From UBA993 sp964436815 (GTDB taxonomy: Bacteria > Bacillota > Dethiobacteria > DTU022), in the NCBI GenBank assembly GCA_964436815.1, contig CAYTER010000003.1:15580-79579 (forward strand): a stretch of DNA of 64,000 bases, read 5' to 3'. The notes under the pieces were generated by a model. It had not been told where the DNA came from. It saw only the letters and a program-made list of their open reading frames with translations, and searched no databases. This document shows positions 9,646-17,653 of the stretch, one piece after another (the stretch's first letter is position 1; every line of letters starts with the position of its first letter). The position numbers were made by a program, and so were the translations under genes.

Positions 9646-9954
9646 ATGGCTAGTCAAAAAATCAGGATTAGATTAAGAGCCTTTGATCATCATTTACTGG
9701 ACCAGTCTGCCGGTAAAATAGTAGAAACGGCGCGCCGGACGGGAGCAGATGTTTCCGGGCCGGTACCTTTACCGACAGAGAGAAGCTTATATACAGTTAT
9801 CAGGGCGCCGCATAAATACAAAGACTCCCGGGAGCAATTCGAAATGCGCACTCATAAGCGTCTGATTGACATTCTGGAACCAACCCCGAAAACAATCGAC
9901 GCTTTGATGAGGCTTGATTTGCCTGCCGGTGTGGACATTGAGATTAAGCTCTAG
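9646..9954 (+). CDS. rpsJ: 30S ribosomal protein S10
   Basis: S10 (NusE), part of the 30S head and of transcription antitermination complexes, 102 aa. ATG 9646 was chosen because AAGGAGG lies at 9631-9637 and the resulting N-terminus MASQKIRIRLRAFDHHLLD is canonical; a longer in-frame reading to 9574 has no support. Conserved PLPTERSLYTVIRAPHKYKDS and the ending PAGVDIEIKL are seen. It is the first gene of the S10 operon, 27 nt before rplC. Confidence 0.97.
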   Translation: MASQKIRIRLRAFDHHLLDQSAGKIVETARRTGADVSGPVPLPTERSLYTVIRAPHKYKDSREQFEMRTHKRLIDILEPTPKTIDALMRLDLPAGVDIEIKL

Positions 9955-9981
9955 TTGATAGGCGGGAGGTGCAATTAGAAA

Positions 9982-10611
9982 ATGACAAAAGCAATACTGG
10001 CGAAAAAAGTTGGAATGACCCAGATTTACGACGAACAGGGACGTGTCATGCCGGTAACCGTTTTGGAGGCCGGACCCTGTCGCGTGGTCCAGGTTAAAAA
10101 TGAGGAAACAGACGGCTACAACAGTATCCAGATTGGTTTTATCGATAAGAAGGAGCAGCGGGTAAACCGGCCTCTGAAAGGGCACTTTCAGAAAGCCAAC
10201 CTAAAACCGCTGCGTTACCTGCGCGAATTCAGGATTGATGATCCGGCTGCTTACAAGTCAGGTCAGGAGATCAAGGCAGATTGTTTTTCAGCCGGCGATT
10301 ACGTTGATATCAGCGCTATCGCCCGGGGAAAAGGGTTTGCCGGTTCAATTAAAAAGATGGGGTTCAGCAGGGGTCCGAAAACACACGGTTCACATTATCA
10401 TCGTGGTCCGGGTTCTCTGGGCGCTGTTGCTCCGGCTCGGGTCTTTAAAGGTCGCAGGTTGCCAGGACGCATGGGTGGCTGGAGACGTACAGTTCAGAGC
10501 CTGCGCGTCGTTGAAGCTGACGCCGCTAAGAATCTAATTCTGGTCAGGGGTTCCGTCCCCGGACCAAGAGGCGGCCTGGTAGAAATTAAAGAGTCGGTTA
10601 AACGCCGGTAA
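9982..10611 (+). CDS. rplC: 50S ribosomal protein L3
   Basis: L3, an early-assembly protein of the large subunit that reaches towards the peptidyl transferase centre, 209 aa. It starts MTKAILAKKVGMTQIYDEQG and contains the loop FAGSIKKMGFSRGPKTHGS followed by HYHRGPGSLGA, the signature region near the catalytic centre. ATG start behind GGGAGGTG. It is the second gene of the S10 operon; rplD follows after 33 nt. Confidence 0.98.
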   Translation: MTKAILAKKVGMTQIYDEQGRVMPVTVLEAGPCRVVQVKNEETDGYNSIQIGFIDKKEQRVNRPLKGHFQKANLKPLRYLREFRIDDPAAYKSGQEIKADCFSAGDYVDISAIARGKGFAGSIKKMGFSRGPKTHGSHYHRGPGSLGAVAPARVFKGRRLPGRMGGWRRTVQSLRVVEADAAKNLILVRGSVPGPRGGLVEIKESVKRR

Positions 10612-10644
10612 ACGGAAAGCCTATAGAAAGGAGAAACCCTGAAG

Positions 10645-11271
10645 ATGCCAAAACTATCGCTTTATAATAAAGACGGCGAACAGGTCGATCAAATCGAAGC
10701 ACAGGATGCAATTTTTGCCGCCCCGATAAAACCGGCTGCAATGCATCAGGCAGTAGTGTCACAGGCAGCCAGAAAACGTCTCGGCACAGCATCAAGCAGA
10801 GACCGCGGTGAAATCAGAGGCGGCAGCAGTAAACCGTGGCCGCAAAAAGGGACAGGCCGTTCACGTCACGGCAGTACCAACTCGCCGATCTGGACTGGCG
10901 GCGGTGTTGCTTTCGGTCCGCAGCCGCGGGATTATGATCCGAAGATGCCGAAGAAAATGCGGCGCGCGGCACTAAAATCTGCGTTGAGCGACAAGGTCAA
11001 TGAAGGCAAACTGCTTGTGGTTGATGAGTTTGTTTTCGATGCACCGCAGACAAAAATAATGGCCGGCCTGCTAAAAAAACTTAATGTCAGTGATGGGGCC
11101 CTGATTGTCAGTGATCAACCCGATCTGAACATGATTAAAGCAGCCCGTAACCTGCCCCGGGTAAAAACTATTTTAGCCAGGCAGTTGAATGTCCTTGATG
11201 TGCTGACCTATGATCATCTGGTGATGAGCAAAGCGGCACTCAAAGAGGTCGAGGAGGTGTTCGGCGGATGA
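10645..11271 (+). CDS. rplD: 50S ribosomal protein L4
   Basis: L4, which lines the peptide exit tunnel with L22, 208 aa. Family landmarks are the tunnel loop around KPWPQKGTGRSRHGS and FGPQPRDYDPKMPKKMRR. In some bacteria L4 represses its own operon; nothing in this sequence shows whether that holds here. ATG start at 10645 behind AAAGGAGAAA. The stop codon overlaps the start of rplW by 4 nt, so translation is coupled. Confidence 0.97.
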   Translation: MPKLSLYNKDGEQVDQIEAQDAIFAAPIKPAAMHQAVVSQAARKRLGTASSRDRGEIRGGSSKPWPQKGTGRSRHGSTNSPIWTGGGVAFGPQPRDYDPKMPKKMRRAALKSALSDKVNEGKLLVVDEFVFDAPQTKIMAGLLKKLNVSDGALIVSDQPDLNMIKAARNLPRVKTILARQLNVLDVLTYDHLVMSKAALKEVEEVFGG

Positions 11272-11561
11272 AAGATGCAAGAGATATCATCATTCGTCCT
11301 TTGATCAGTGAGAAGTCTTCCGACCTGATGGAGGAGCTGAAGTACACTTTCGTAGTTTCCAAAAGCGCGAATAAGATTGAAATAAAGCGTGCCCTGGAAG
11401 AGATTTTCGGCGTTAAAGTTAAGGCAGTGAATACTGCAAACTTCAAGGGCAAAAGAAAGCGACTTGGACGCTATCCGATGGGCAAACAGCCCAGCTGGAA
11501 AAAAGCGGTTATTACACTGGCCGATGGCAGCAAACCGATTGAGCTGTTTGAAAGCCGCTAA
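11268..11561 (+). CDS. rplW: 50S ribosomal protein L23
   Basis: L23, which sits at the mouth of the exit tunnel and docks trigger factor and SRP, 97 aa. It shows DIIIRPLISEKSSDLM near the N-terminus and the loop GKRKRLGRYPMGKQPSWKKA. The ATG at 11268 overlaps the L4 stop (ATGA), and a GAGGAGG stretch within the end of rplD provides the ribosome binding site. rplB follows 19 nt later. Confidence 0.97.
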   Translation: MKDARDIIIRPLISEKSSDLMEELKYTFVVSKSANKIEIKRALEEIFGVKVKAVNTANFKGKRKRLGRYPMGKQPSWKKAVITLADGSKPIELFESR

Positions 11562-11580
11562 GAGAAGGAGGGAGCATTAA

Positions 11581-12411
11581 ATGGCAGTTAAACGTTTTAA
11601 ACCCACTTCGCCGGGGCGGCGGTTTGCTACCGTATCGACTTTTGAAGAGATCACCAAAACGGAACCGGAGAAATCGCTACTGGCCCCCTTGAGCAAGAAA
11701 GCCGGTCGCAATAACTATGGTCGAATCACTGTCCGTCACCAGGGCGGGGGTCATAAGCGCGCCTACCGGATTATTGACTTTAAAAGGAACAAGGACGATA
11801 TTCCGGCAAAAGTTGCCGGTATTGAATACGACCCGAACCGCACGGCAAATATTGCCCTGCTTCATTATAGCGACGGCGAAAAACGCTACATTCTGGCCCC
11901 CCTGGGCTTGCGTGTCGGTCAAACCGTTGTGTCGGGGATAAAAGTTGAAGTAAGGCCGGGTAATGCCATGCCGCTTCGTTCAATACCGACGGGCACCTTT
12001 GTCCATAATATTGAAATGAAACTCGGCCATGGCGGGCAGTTAGCCCGTTCGGCGGGCGCTGCGGCTCAGCTGGCAGCCAAGGAAGGCGAAACAGCCTTTA
12101 TCCGCCTGCCTTCCGGAGAACTCCGCCTGGTTCCGATCGACTGCCGGGCAACGGTTGGTCAGATCGGTAATATTGAACATGAAAACCTGACAATCGGCAA
12201 AGCCGGTCGCAGCCGCTGGCTGGGCCGCAGGCCGACAGTGCGCGGTTCGGTTATGAACCCCTGCGACCATCCCCACGGTGGTGGCGAAGGAAGAGCGCCG
12301 ATTGGGCTAAAACGACCGGTTACCCCCTGGGGTAAACCGACTCTCGGGTATAAAACCCGTAAGAAAAACAAAGCTTCGGATAAGCTCATTATCCGCCGCC
12401 GTAAGAAGTAG
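11581..12411 (+). CDS. rplB: 50S ribosomal protein L2
   Basis: L2, required for subunit association and peptidyl transferase centre assembly, 276 aa. It begins MAVKRFKPTSPGRRF and contains GRNNYGRITVRHQGGGHKR and the conserved C-terminal block DHPHGGGEGRAPIG, whose histidine is the classic functional residue. ATG start behind AAGGAGGGAG. The C-terminus is basic (RRRKK). A 72-nt spacer with a hairpin separates it from rpsS. Confidence 0.98.
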   Translation: MAVKRFKPTSPGRRFATVSTFEEITKTEPEKSLLAPLSKKAGRNNYGRITVRHQGGGHKRAYRIIDFKRNKDDIPAKVAGIEYDPNRTANIALLHYSDGEKRYILAPLGLRVGQTVVSGIKVEVRPGNAMPLRSIPTGTFVHNIEMKLGHGGQLARSAGAAAQLAAKEGETAFIRLPSGELRLVPIDCRATVGQIGNIEHENLTIGKAGRSRWLGRRPTVRGSVMNPCDHPHGGGEGRAPIGLKRPVTPWGKPTLGYKTRKKNKASDKLIIRRRKK

Positions 12412-12427
12412 CCGCGATCAGGATCGG

Positions 12428-12447
12428 TTCTGCCATGTTCGGCAGAA
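12428..12447 (+). other. Intergenic hairpin between rplB and rpsS
   Basis: A perfect 7-bp inverted repeat, TTCTGCC at 12428-12434 and GGCAGAA at 12441-12447, with a 6-nt loop, fills the 72-nt gap. No T-run follows, so it is not a rho-independent terminator. It might be an mRNA processing or stability element. Confidence 0.4.
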
Positions 12448-12483
12448 GGTTCTGGTTTCGTCTGAAAGGGAGGTAGTCATAAA

Positions 12484-12768
12484 TTGTCGCGTTCACTGAA
12501 AAAAGGCCCCTATATTGAGGCCAGCTTAATGAAGAAAATTGAGCAGATGAACGAAAAGGGAGATAAAAAGGTTATTAAAACCTGGTCCCGCCGTTCGACC
12601 ATCTTCCCCGATATGGTCGGTCATACTATTGCCGTTCATGACGGTCGCAGGCATGTGCCGATATATATCAGTGAAGATATGGTCGGTCATAAACTGGGAG
12701 AATTTGCCCCAACCCGGACATTCAGGGGGCACGGTCACCATACCGAACGCTCTACCTCTTTGAAGTAG
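12484..12768 (+). CDS. rpsS: 30S ribosomal protein S19
   Basis: S19 of the 30S head, near the A-site finger, 94 aa. TTG start at 12484 behind AAAGGGAGG. It begins MSRSLKKGPYIEASLMKK and has the conserved RSTIFPDMVGHTIAVHDGR and GEFAPTRTFRGHGHH. The lengths and motifs match the family without gaps. rplV follows after about 20 nt, with its own AAGGAGG. Confidence 0.97.
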   Translation: MSRSLKKGPYIEASLMKKIEQMNEKGDKKVIKTWSRRSTIFPDMVGHTIAVHDGRRHVPIYISEDMVGHKLGEFAPTRTFRGHGHHTERSTSLK

Positions 12769-12791
12769 GGCTTAAGGAGGCACGATATTTG

Positions 12792-13133
12792 ATGGAAGCA
12801 AGAGCTCAGGCACGCTACGTGCGTCTGGCGCCGCGAAAGGCGAGAGATGTAGTAAATTTAATTCGCAATAAGGATGTAGATGAAGCGATCAGCATCCTGC
12901 GCTACACTCCCCGCCGCGCTGCAGAACCAGTGGCAAAAGTGGTAAAATCAGCGGCAGCCAATGCTGAGAATAACCTGGAAATGAAACGTGGTCTCTTATA
13001 CATCGACCAGGCCTATGTCGATGAGGGCCCGACCCTGAAACGTGTTCAACCGCGGGCCAGGGGCAGACGTTTTCTGATTTTAAAAAGGACCAGCCATATT
13101 ACGGTTGTAGTCAAAGAAAGAAAGGGGGTCTAG
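12792..13133 (+). CDS. rplV: 50S ribosomal protein L22
   Basis: L22, whose beta-hairpin extends into the exit tunnel where macrolides bind, 113 aa. It begins MEARAQARYVRLAPRKARD; the hairpin is in the region PTLKRVQPRARGRRF. I chose ATG 12792; a TTG directly before it (12789) lies at a slightly better distance from AAGGAGG and would add one Met. The rpsC start follows 2 nt after the stop. Confidence 0.96.
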   Translation: MEARAQARYVRLAPRKARDVVNLIRNKDVDEAISILRYTPRRAAEPVAKVVKSAAANAENNLEMKRGLLYIDQAYVDEGPTLKRVQPRARGRRFLILKRTSHITVVVKERKGV

Positions 13134-13135
13134 TT

Positions 13136-13816
13136 GTGGGACAAAAAGTCAGCCCCATCGGATTTCGAATCGGTGTAATACGCGACTGGGATGCACGCTG
13201 GTTTGCCGGTAAAAATTATAAGGAACTGCTGCATGAAGATCTGCAGATCAGGGATTATATCCAGAAAAACCTGGCTATAGCTTCTGTTTCGCGGATCGAG
13301 ATTGAACGCGCTGCCAATAACCTGCGTATTAATATCCATACTGCCAAGCCCGGCATGGTTATCGGCCGTGGCGGCACCGGTGTTGAAAACTTGCGTAAAA
13401 CGCTCGAAGAGATGTCCGGTAAGAAAGTACACTTAAATATTATTGAAATTAAGAAACCCGAGCTTGACGCATTTTTGGTGGCCGAAAGCGTTGCTTTGCA
13501 GCTTGAAAGGCGTATCGCCTTCAGGAGAGCGATGAAGCAGGCGGTCTTTCGCACCATGCGCAATGGAGCACAGGGGATTAAAATTGCCTGCAGCGGTAGA
13601 CTGGGCGGTTCAGAGATGGCTCGTAATGAGACTTATAACGAAGGAACCGTGCCACTGCAGACTCTACGCGCCGACATCGATTATGGTTTTGCTGAAGCAA
13701 AAACCACCTACGGCAGGATCGGCGTAAAGGTTTGGATCTACAAAGGTGAGATACTGCCTTCCAAACCGAGTAAAGAACAACCTGCGGAGGAGGTAGAAAC
13801 CAATGTTAATGCCTAA
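13136..13816 (+). CDS. rpsC: 30S ribosomal protein S3
   Basis: S3, at the mRNA entry channel with helicase activity, 226 aa. GTG start at 13136 behind AAAGGGGG. It contains the KH-type RNA-binding motif VIGRGGTGVENLRK and the C-terminal domain with GRLGGSEMARNETYNEG. Its last 14 nt overlap rplP in another frame, which implies coupled translation. The last 20 residues (PSKPSKEQPAEEVETN) are a typical flexible tail. Confidence 0.97.
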   Translation: MGQKVSPIGFRIGVIRDWDARWFAGKNYKELLHEDLQIRDYIQKNLAIASVSRIEIERAANNLRINIHTAKPGMVIGRGGTGVENLRKTLEEMSGKKVHLNIIEIKKPELDAFLVAESVALQLERRIAFRRAMKQAVFRTMRNGAQGIKIACSGRLGGSEMARNETYNEGTVPLQTLRADIDYGFAEAKTTYGRIGVKVWIYKGEILPSKPSKEQPAEEVETNVNA

Positions 13817-14231
13817 GCGGGTTAAGTTCCGCCGTCAGCATCGCGGCCGGATGAAAGGCAAAGCGAAGGGCGGCACAGTAGTGCAATTCGGCGAATTCGG
13901 CATGATGGCTTTGGAGCCTTCGTGGATTAGCAGCCAGCAGATCGAAGCAGCCCGTATTGCCATGACCAGGTTTATCAAAAGGGGCGGTAAAGTTTGGATC
14001 CGGATTTTCCCTGATAAACCGGTTACAGAGAAACCAGCCGAAACCAGGATGGGTAAAGGTAAAGGTTCTCCCGAGTACTGGGTAGCCGTAGTCAAGCCGG
14101 GTCGGATCATGTTTGAACTGGCCGGTGTTAATGAAGAGATTGCCAAAGAGGCAATGCGTCTGGCAGCTAATAAACTGCCAATCAAGACCAAGTTTGTGAA
14201 AAGAACTGAAGCGGGTGGTGTATCCGAATGA
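13803..14231 (+). CDS. rplP: 50S ribosomal protein L16
   Basis: L16, which helps position the A-site tRNA, 142 aa. It begins MLMPKRVKFRRQHRGRMKG and has FGEFGMMALEPSWISSQQIE and PVTEKPAETRMGKGKGSPEYW, all highly conserved. The start lies inside the end of rpsC, behind GCGGAGGAGG. It overlaps rpmC by 4 nt at the other end. Confidence 0.97.
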   Translation: MLMPKRVKFRRQHRGRMKGKAKGGTVVQFGEFGMMALEPSWISSQQIEAARIAMTRFIKRGGKVWIRIFPDKPVTEKPAETRMGKGKGSPEYWVAVVKPGRIMFELAGVNEEIAKEAMRLAANKLPIKTKFVKRTEAGGVSE

Positions 14232-14419
14232 AAATAACAGAGGTTCGTGAACTAAATGAGCAGGAGCTGGAAGAAAAAGAAAAAGCCCTGAAAGAGGAGC
14301 TTTTCAACCTGCGTTTCCAGGAAGCCACCGGTCAGTTGGAAAATGTGATGCGTATTAAAGAGGTCCGCCGCGGCATTGCCCGGGTAAAAACTGTGCTCAG
14401 GGAACGGGCCCTTAGCTGA
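14228..14419 (+). CDS. rpmC: 50S ribosomal protein L29
   Basis: L29, a small two-helix protein beside L23 at the tunnel exit, 63 aa. It shows the N-terminal helix VRELNEQELEEKEKALKEEL and the FNLRFQEATGQLEN motif that defines the family, followed by the second helix with RRGIARVKTVLRER. The ATG at 14228 overlaps the rplP stop (ATGA), so translation is coupled. It precedes rpsQ by 28 nt. Confidence 0.96.
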   Translation: MKITEVRELNEQELEEKEKALKEELFNLRFQEATGQLENVMRIKEVRRGIARVKTVLRERALS

Positions 14420-14447
14420 ATCTGATGATGAAGGGAGGCCCATCGAT

Positions 14448-14705
14448 TTGCAGACTGTAAAAGGAAAAGTTCGCAGCGGCAAGGTGGTCAGCGACAAGAT
14501 GGATAAAACCAGAGTTGTTCTGGTTGAAAGAACAACCAAGCATCCACTCTACGGCAAGATCATCCGCCGGTCGAAGAAGTTTAAGTTTCATGATGAGAAT
14601 AATGAATCCCGAGTAGGAGATATCGTTAAGATCATGGAAACCAGGCCGCTTAGCAAGGATAAAAGGTGGCGCCTGGTGGAGATTGTTCAGCGGTCGCAGC
14701 TGTAG
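14448..14705 (+). CDS. rpsQ: 30S ribosomal protein S17
   Basis: S17, an OB-fold primary 16S rRNA-binding protein, 85 aa. TTG start at 14448 behind AAGGGAGG. It contains the family pattern GKVVSDKMDKTRVVLVE and HPLYGKIIRRSKKFKFHDE, followed by GDIVKIMETRPLSKDKRWRL. The full-length match and operon position leave no real alternative. rplN begins 50 nt downstream. Confidence 0.97.
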   Translation: MQTVKGKVRSGKVVSDKMDKTRVVLVERTTKHPLYGKIIRRSKKFKFHDENNESRVGDIVKIMETRPLSKDKRWRLVEIVQRSQL

Positions 14706-14755
14706 ATTCTCTCTCCGGATAGCCTGCCGGAAGGGGAATGAAAGGAGAGGCAAAG

Positions 14756-15124
14756 ATGATTCAAAGCGAGACAATCTTAAACGTAGCTGACAACTCGGGA
14801 GCCAAAAAGATCCTTTGTATCAGGGTCTTGGGTGGATCGAAGCGCAAATCAGGCCGTATCGGTGATCTAATTGTAGCTTCAGTAAAAGAAGCCACCCCGG
14901 GTGGAGTTGTTAAAAAAGGAGAAGTGGTCAGGGCTGTGATCGTGCGGACCAAGAGTCGGCTCAACCGCAAGGACGGCTCGCATATCCACTTCGACGATAA
15001 TGCAGCAGTGATTATCAATGAACAGAATAATCCGCGCGGGACCCGTATTTTCGGGCCTGTTGCCCGTGAGCTGAGAGAAAAGGAATTTATGAAAATTGTT
15101 TCCCTCGCCCCGGAAGTGATTTAG
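14756..15124 (+). CDS. rplN: 50S ribosomal protein L14
   Basis: L14, at the subunit interface, where the RsfS silencing factor binds in other bacteria, 122 aa. I chose ATG 14756, which follows AAAGGAGAGG at the right distance and gives the canonical start MIQSETILNVADNSGAKK and the canonical length; an in-frame ATG at 14738 has no Shine-Dalgarno. It ends REKEFMKIVSLAPEVI. Its stop touches the rplX leader. Confidence 0.97.
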   Translation: MIQSETILNVADNSGAKKILCIRVLGGSKRKSGRIGDLIVASVKEATPGGVVKKGEVVRAVIVRTKSRLNRKDGSHIHFDDNAAVIINEQNNPRGTRIFGPVARELREKEFMKIVSLAPEVI

Positions 15125-15153
15125 TGGTTCATTTTGGAGGTGGCAAAGAACCG

Positions 15154-15483
15154 GTGGAAGTGAAAAAGATGTCTGTTCGACGGGGAGATAAGGTGTTAGT
15201 TCTCTCCGGGAAAGATAAAGGTAAAAAAGGCAAGATCATTGCCACTTTTCCCCGTATGGGCAAGGTTAAGGTGGAAGGTGTCAATATGATCAAAAAGCAC
15301 GCCAAACCAACCCGCAAGGTCCCCCAGGGTGGAATCAGGGAGATGGAAGCGGCCATGCCGGCGTCTAAGGTGATGGTAATTTGCCCGGCATGCAGCAAAC
15401 CGTCGCGGATCGCCAAGAAAGTTCTTCCTGATGAACGCCGGGTTCGCATCTGTCGGAAGTGCGGCGAATCGCTGGATAAGTAA
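15154..15483 (+). CDS. rplX: 50S ribosomal protein L24
   Basis: L24, an assembly initiator of the large subunit, about 109 aa from GTG 15154, which lies 10 nt from TTGGAGGTGG. Other GTG/ATG codons at 15160 and 15169 are possible. It has the KOW motif (GDKVLVLSGKDKGKKGKI), KVEGVNMIKKHAKP, and a C-terminal pair of CxxC motifs (CPACSK ... CRKCGE) that can hold zinc, the C+ type of L24. rplE follows after 20 nt. Confidence 0.95.
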   Translation: MEVKKMSVRRGDKVLVLSGKDKGKKGKIIATFPRMGKVKVEGVNMIKKHAKPTRKVPQGGIREMEAAMPASKVMVICPACSKPSRIAKKVLPDERRVRICRKCGESLDK

Positions 15484-15503
15484 GGAGGGTTAAAGCAGAG
15501 AAG

Positions 15504-16046
15504 ATGTCACGAATGAAGCAGAAATATCTTGAAGAAGTTAGACCCGCCCTCGTCAAGCGGTTTGCCTATAAAAGCATTCTACAGGCTCCGCGGATCGATA
15601 AAGTTGTGATCAACATGGGATTGGGTGAAGGGAAAGAAAACCCGAAAATACTGGATGCAGCGGTTAACGACCTTTCGATTATTGCCGGTCAGCGACCGGT
15701 TATAACCAGGGCGCGTCGTTCAGTGGCCAGTTTTAAAGTCCGTGAAGGGATGCCGATCGGCTGTAAACTTACCCTGCGCGGTATCCGGATGTATGACTTT
15801 CTGGACAAATTTTTTAATATTGCCTTGCCCAGGGTCAGGGATTTCCGGGGTATATCACCCCATTCGTTTGACGGCCGTGGTAACTTTACCATCGGTATCA
15901 AGGAACAGTTGATTTTTCCCGAAATTGAATACAGTCAAGTGGAAAAAGTTCTCGGTATGGACATTACTATCGTGACCACCGCCGGAACTGATGAAGAAGC
16001 CCGCGAACTTCTGACCCTGATGGGGTTGCCTTTTAAAACGGCCTAA
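15504..16046 (+). CDS. rplE: 50S ribosomal protein L5
   Basis: L5, part of the central protuberance with 5S rRNA, 180 aa. It contains VVINMGLGEGKENPK, the QRPVITRARRSVASFKVREG block and HSFDGRGNFTIGIKEQLIFP. ATG start at 15504 behind AAGGAGGGT. It lies between rplX and the zinc-type S14 gene as in other Firmicutes. Confidence 0.97.
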   Translation: MSRMKQKYLEEVRPALVKRFAYKSILQAPRIDKVVINMGLGEGKENPKILDAAVNDLSIIAGQRPVITRARRSVASFKVREGMPIGCKLTLRGIRMYDFLDKFFNIALPRVRDFRGISPHSFDGRGNFTIGIKEQLIFPEIEYSQVEKVLGMDITIVTTAGTDEEARELLTLMGLPFKTA

Positions 16047-16081
16047 GCAGAAGCGATCGCGCAAGTTTAAGGAGGGAAAGG

Positions 16082-16267
16082 ATGGCCAAGAAATCGTTAA
16101 TCGCCAAGGCCAAAAGAGAGCCAAAATTCTCAGTCCGCCATTATAATCGCTGCCATATCTGCGGCCGACCGAGGGCTTATTTGCGTAAATTCGGCCTGTG
16201 CCGCCTTTGCTTTCGTCATCTGGCCAACGAGGGAAAAATACCTGGAATCAAAAAAGCCAGCTGGTAG
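16082..16267 (+). CDS. rpsZ: 30S ribosomal protein S14, zinc-binding type
   Basis: S14 type Z, 61 aa, the short C+ form. It has two CxxC motifs, CHICGR and CRLCFR, that bind zinc, and the family ending RHLANEGKIPGIKKASW. This is the standard spc-operon S14 of Gram-positive bacteria. No zinc-free paralogue is seen in the window. ATG start at 16082 behind AAGGAGGGA; rpsH follows 29 nt later. Confidence 0.97.
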   Translation: MAKKSLIAKAKREPKFSVRHYNRCHICGRPRAYLRKFGLCRLCFRHLANEGKIPGIKKASW

Positions 16268-16296
16268 GATGATGAAAGAATGAGAGGAGGTTGTGA

Positions 16297-16698
16297 TTGC
16301 CAATGATGACAGATCCGATTGCCGATATGCTGACAAGAGTGCGTAATGCCAATAATGTCAGGCATAAATCAGTAGAAATCCCTGCTTCGAACGTCAAGCG
16401 TTCAATCGCGGCGATCATGAAGCAGGAAGGGTTCATCAAGGATTACGAACTGATCAAAGATAACAAGCAGGGCATTTTACGACTGCATCTGAAATACGGG
16501 CCGAATCAGGAAAGAATAATCAGCGGCCTGAAGAGGATCAGCAAACCCGGATTAAGGGTTTACGTGAAAAAGGATGAACTGCCCAAGGTCCTTGGCGGGT
16601 TGGGAATAGCAGTTATCTCAACTTCGCAGGGATTGATGAGCGATCGCCAGGCCCGTGAAACGGGTAGTGGCGGAGAAGTTTTATGCTATATCTGGTAG
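16297..16698 (+). CDS. rpsH: 30S ribosomal protein S8
   Basis: S8, a primary 16S rRNA-binding protein of the 30S platform, 133 aa from the TTG at 16297, which sits 6 nt after GAGAGGAGG. ATG codons at 16303 and 16306 are alternatives. It contains MTDPIADMLTRVRNAN, and at the end GLMSDRQARETGSGGEVLCYIW, the conserved RNA-binding tail. rplF follows after 20 nt. Confidence 0.96.
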   Translation: MPMMTDPIADMLTRVRNANNVRHKSVEIPASNVKRSIAAIMKQEGFIKDYELIKDNKQGILRLHLKYGPNQERIISGLKRISKPGLRVYVKKDELPKVLGGLGIAVISTSQGLMSDRQARETGSGGEVLCYIW

Positions 16699-16718
16699 CA
16701 TAGCGAGGAGGTTTAGCC

Positions 16719-17255
16719 ATGTCTCGAACCGGTAGAAAACCTGTCATCGTGCCCGACAAAGTCGATGTACAGATTGACGGTTACAATATTACGGTTAAAG
16801 GCCCGAAAGGGCAGCTATCACGGGAGCTCCCCCGTGAAATGATTATCGAACGGGAAGATGGCCAGATTCTGGTTAAAAGACCAACTGACAGCCCACCGCA
16901 CAGGGCTTTACACGGTCTGACCCGCACCCTGATCGACAATATGGTTGTCGGTGTAACCGAAGGTTTCAGCCGCAACCTTGAATTGGTTGGTGTCGGTTAT
17001 AAGGCCGCCCTGCAGGGCAAGAAGCTGGTTCTCAACGTGGGATATTCTCATCCTGTTGAATTCGATCCCGGAACCGATATGGAAATCGAAGTCCCCAGCC
17101 CGACTAAAATTGTGGTCAAAGGTATCGATAAGCAAAAGGTCGGTAATCTGGCAGCAGTGATCCGCAGAACATTCCCGCCGGAGCCGTACAAGGGTAAGGG
17201 GATTCGATATGAAAATGAAACAGTCCGCCAGAAAGTCGGTAAAGCGGGCAAATAG
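16719..17255 (+). CDS. rplF: 50S ribosomal protein L6
   Basis: L6, near the factor-binding site of the large subunit, 178 aa. It begins MSRTGRKPVIVPDKVDVQ and shows the two-domain family pattern with KGPKGQLSREL in the first domain and VGVGYKAALQGKKLVLNVGY and EPYKGKGIRYENE in the second. ATG start behind GCGAGGAGGT. It is followed by rplR after 20 nt. Confidence 0.97.
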   Translation: MSRTGRKPVIVPDKVDVQIDGYNITVKGPKGQLSRELPREMIIEREDGQILVKRPTDSPPHRALHGLTRTLIDNMVVGVTEGFSRNLELVGVGYKAALQGKKLVLNVGYSHPVEFDPGTDMEIEVPSPTKIVVKGIDKQKVGNLAAVIRRTFPPEPYKGKGIRYENETVRQKVGKAGK

Positions 17256-17275
17256 TCGCCTGGAGGTGAATTTTA

Positions 17276-17644
17276 ATGGATAAGGCAAATTTACGATTTA
17301 TCAGCCGGAGAAAGCGTCACCAAAGGGTCCGCAACAAGATCAGCGGCACTGCGGAGCGCCCGCGTCTTAACGTGTTCCGCAGCAGCAAACATATTTATGC
17401 CCAGGTGATCGATGATCATTCCGGACACACCCTGGTTGCCGCCTCCAGCCTTGATCCGACGCTGCGTGCTGAAATCCCTAACGGGGGTAATAAGGAAGCA
17501 GCAAGGAAAGTAGGAGCTCTAGTAGCCCAACGCGCAGTTGATAAAGGGATTAAAGAAGTTGTATTTGACCGTGGTGGATACCTTTATCACGGCCGGGTTA
17601 AAGAGCTGGCGGAAGGCGCCCGCGAGAACGGGTTAAACTTTTAG
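17276..17644 (+). CDS. rplR: 50S ribosomal protein L18
   Basis: L18, which binds 5S rRNA with L5 and L25, 122 aa. It contains KRHQRVRNKISGTAERPRL, the FRSSKHIYAQVIDD block and VVFDRGGYLYHGRVKELAEG. ATG start at 17276 behind TGGAGGTG. rpsE follows 9 nt later. Length and content are typical. Confidence 0.97.
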   Translation: MDKANLRFISRRKRHQRVRNKISGTAERPRLNVFRSSKHIYAQVIDDHSGHTLVAASSLDPTLRAEIPNGGNKEAARKVGALVAQRAVDKGIKEVVFDRGGYLYHGRVKELAEGARENGLNF

Positions 17645-17653
17645 AAAGGGGGA